Source: CAVSDF01 sp963726715
GTDB lineage: Bacteria > Bacteroidota > Rhodothermia > Rhodothermales > BA12
Length of the DNA stretch: 37,401 bases
Direction: 5' to 3'
NCBI GenBank assembly: GCA_963726715.1
Contig: CAVSDF010000012.1
Span: 1-37,401 of the forward strand
Part shown: positions 34,992 to 37,401 of the stretch, piece after piece
Layout: every line of letters starts with the position of its first letter
Position numbering within the stretch: position 1 is the first letter of the stretch
Made by a program: the position numbers and the translations under genes
The notes under the pieces: model-generated
What the model was told of the DNA's origin: nothing
Databases searched by the model: none
The model's input: the letters and a program-made list of their open reading frames with translations, nothing else

Positions 34992-37401
34992 TCAGCGCTG
35001 AACGACGAAGGCGCGCGACTGCAGGTGCGCTCCCGCCTGCACACGCAGCACGTAGACCCCCGCCGGAAGCGCGGACGCCTCCACGGACACCGTGTGCACC
35101 CCGGCAGCACGCATCTCATCGACCAGCACGGCCTGTTCGCGACCGAGCGCATCGTAGAGCACCACGCGCACCGACGAGGCGTCGGTCGTGGTAAAGCGGA
35201 TCGTGCCAACCCTTGATACAGGGTTGGGTAGACCGCGTCAACCGCAAAGACCGTCGGCGAGGCGGCAGCATCGGCAGACGTGGTCGTCGCCTGATTCGTG
35301 CCGAAGGTCACGACCTCCGAGAAGTCCGACACCTCGCCCGACGCGGTGCGCGAGCGCACCCGCCAGTACCACGTGCCGGCGCCGAGCGAGCGCAGCGCGA
35401 CCGACGGCACCGCGAGCCCGCTCAGCATCTCCGCCGACGCCATGTCCGCCGAGCGCGACAGCTCCACCTCGTAGCGAAGCGCGCTCGCGCTCTCGACCGG
35501 CAGCGCCCACGAGAGCATCGGCGGGGCCGTGCCGACGATCAGCACGCCCTCCGAGGGGCTGACCGCCACCGGCATAACCGTGCCTGTCCCGGCGTCGACG
35601 ACGAACGAGCCGACGCTCGACCAGTCGGAGGCGGTGCCGCTGCTGAGCGAGCGGACGCGCCACGTGTAGCCGCGCCGGCCACGAGGCCGCTCAGCGCGAG
35701 CGACTGCGCAGGCGCCGTCACCGCCGTCGTGGTGGTCGTGCCGCCGCCGAGCCCGGCGCGTCAGTTCGACGTCGTAGCCCGTCACGCCGGTGCTGCTGCC
35801 CGAGAGGTGCCACCCGAGCTGGTTGTTGACCTGCGCCGTCTCGCCGCGCGAGGGCCAGTCGAGCACGGGCGCCGACGCCGAGCCCGAGGCCGACACCGTC
35901 TTGAACGATGCCGTGGACCACGTGGACGTGCCGGACACGCGGACGTGCCAGTAGTACGTCTGGCCCCACGCCAGGCCCGAGGGCACCGTAAGCCGGTTGC
36001 GCTCGCGCCCGAGGTGGCGCCGCTGCCGATGAACGTGGCCGGATCGCTCGTGGCGCCGTAGCGCACCTCGTAGCCGCCGACGCCCGCGGTGCCGCCCGAG
36101 AGGTACCAGCGCAGCTCCGGCGTGAGCGTGTAGACGAGGGCGCTGGAGACCGGCGACGACGGCACCGCGCGCGTGGCCGTGGCCGCGGTGGCGCCGACCG
36201 TGAAGTACGCCACCGACGACGGGACCGAGCACACATTGGTGGCCGTGCAGGCCGTCACGTACCACGCCACCGACTGCCCGCTCGTGATGGGGAGCGAGAG
36301 CTTGCGGTCGGTTCCGGTGTTCGTCTCGGTGTAGCCGCTGGTCGTGGCCCGTTCCGCCGCGCAGTCCGGCGTGGCGCACACGCGCGTCCACGCGCGGTAC
36401 GTGAGGTTGCTCGCCGACGCGGCCCACGTGAGCTTGACCGTCGATCCGTAGACCGTCACCCCGCTTGCCGGGGCGAGCGCCGCCGGCGCCGCCGGGGCGG
36501 CGTTCGGCGCCACGACGGTGCTGTGGACCGAGAAGGTGTGCTCGGTCGACCAGGCGCCGCACGTCGCGGCCACGCAGGCCCGCGCCTGCCAGGCGTAGCC
36601 CGTGCCCGGCGTGAGCGCCGCCGTGGTGAAGCTCAGACCTGTGAGGCCGGTGCCCTGCGGAGAAGCGGGGTAGGCGCCCGCGGCCGTGCGGTACTGGACC
36701 TGGTAGGTCGTGCCCGCAAGCGCGCCGCCCTGCACGTACCACTGAAGCGCAGGCGTGAGCGTGTAGAGCGGCGTCGAGGTCGAGGTGGGGAAGGTCGGCA
36801 CGACGACCTGTGCGGCCGCGCCGCCTCCCGGCGTGCCGCTCGTCGTGAAGGCGCTCGCGGGGGTGAAGGAGACGGTCGTGCCGGCGAGCGGGTTGCTCGC
36901 GGCGAGGGCAGCGCTGTGCGTGGCCACGCGCCACTGGTAAGCCGTGCCGCCGGAGAGGTCGACGCGCAGCGGGCTGGCGCTGGTGGCCTGATCGACCGAC
37001 AGGGCGGCCCAGTCGGCGGGCGTGGCAGCGGAGCCTTCGTCGACATTGACGCGGTAGTGTAGGTGCCGGCGACGGTGACGTCCCAGGTGAGGGCGATGCC
37101 GAGCGGGTAGAGGCCGGTCGCGCCGGCGGACGGGTAGCGCAGGTTGGCACACTGCCGGCGTCGTCGTGAAGGTGCCGCGTCGCGGATGTGGCAACGTCGC
37201 CGCGGAGTCCCGGTGGCGACGACGCGCCAGTAGTACGGTGGTGGCGTTGGCAGCGGGAGCGCGTCGAAGCGGACAGGCAGCTGGCTCGTCGTGCCCGTGC
37301 TCACGGTGCGCCGGGTGGCGAAGTCGGTGTCGGTGGCCACATCGACGGTGTAGGCTGGCATGCCGGCTGGTCGTTCCAGTCGAGCGTCGGCTCGATCGAG
37401 A
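34992..37401 (-). CDS. Surface protein with fibronectin-type-III-like repeats and T9SS domain (partial, frameshifted)
   Basis: The gene runs off the right edge, so its start is not seen. At least six repeats of about 90-110 residues show the fibronectin-like pattern of a strand with TLTPELRWYLSGGTAGVGGYEV-type sequence (quoted in part), a GTTYQVQYRT or YTVDVATDTDF strand, and a WRV-containing strand (YQWRVATHS, YTWRVRSLSSG, WYWRVRSRTASG). The C-terminal ~85 residues are a T9SS type A domain: PNPVSRVGTIRF after one break near 35228, VVLYDALGREQAVLVDEM, then LPAGVYVLRVQAG and the stop at 34992. Other breaks lie near 35680, 35760, 36000 and 37060-37200. The product is probably exported by the type IX system and used for adhesion or for presenting an enzyme located upstream. 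A strong hairpin follows the stop. Confidence 0.8.

Noticed and set aside
35209..35232. Hairpin CCAACCC/GGGTTGG as a terminator
   Set aside because: It lies inside the coding sequence of the T9SS domain (PNPVSRVG) and coincides with a frame break. It is more likely the cause of a sequencing slip.

Overview
The window is GC-rich bacterial DNA. No rRNA, tRNA or CRISPR array was seen. Three proteins or remnants end in a type IX secretion (T9SS) C-terminal sorting domain. There is also a FecI/FecR/TonB-receptor locus whose receptor carries STN and carboxypeptidase-regulatory N-terminal domains, and almost no start codon has a Shine-Dalgarno sequence. Together these point to the Bacteroidota/Rhodothermota group, probably a high-GC Rhodothermia-like organism. 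That assignment is inference.

Layout. 1-3.2 kb: a SAM methyltransferase, a divergent carbamoyltransferase gene broken by many one-base indels, and a transposase remnant. 3.2-5.6 kb: a membrane histidine kinase and its OmpR-type regulator. 5.7-6.4 kb: gene-free, repeat-rich DNA. 6.4-11.6 kb: a TonB-dependent receptor, a FecR-like anti-sigma factor and an ECF sigma factor with an unusual C-terminal hydrophobic segment. 11.7-16.2 kb: a UbiA prenyltransferase coupled to a secreted esterase, then a secreted M28 peptidase. 16.3-21.8 kb: an island marked by at least four copies of one GC-rich palindromic repeat. It contains a helical protein of unknown function, a 21-bp tandem repeat, a single-chain restriction-modification enzyme (heavily frameshifted) and a small DUF559 (Vsr-like) endonuclease bracketed by two repeat copies. 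21.8-24.8 kb: a one-domain asparaginase, YceH, an unknown protein and a membrane protein. 24.8-27.1 kb: a PIN toxin-antitoxin pair directly behind an acyl-CoA carboxylase beta subunit. 27.1-28.3 kb: gene-free DNA with a second copy of a ~300-bp dispersed repeat and a T9SS-domain remnant. 28.3-34.5 kb: two convergent soluble PAS sensor kinases, one a 1305-residue hybrid. 35.0 kb to the window end: a surface protein with fibronectin-like repeats and a T9SS domain, running off the right edge.

Reading-frame breaks are very unevenly spread. The carbamoyltransferase and the restriction-modification gene each carry many one-base indels with motifs intact, whereas most neighbours have none or one. 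Sequencing or assembly error is the simplest explanation, but the clustering deserves a check.

The most interesting unit is the DUF559 endonuclease gene between two same-orientation copies of a palindromic repeat that also occurs elsewhere in the island. This resembles the way REP-associated transposases sit among their own repeats.
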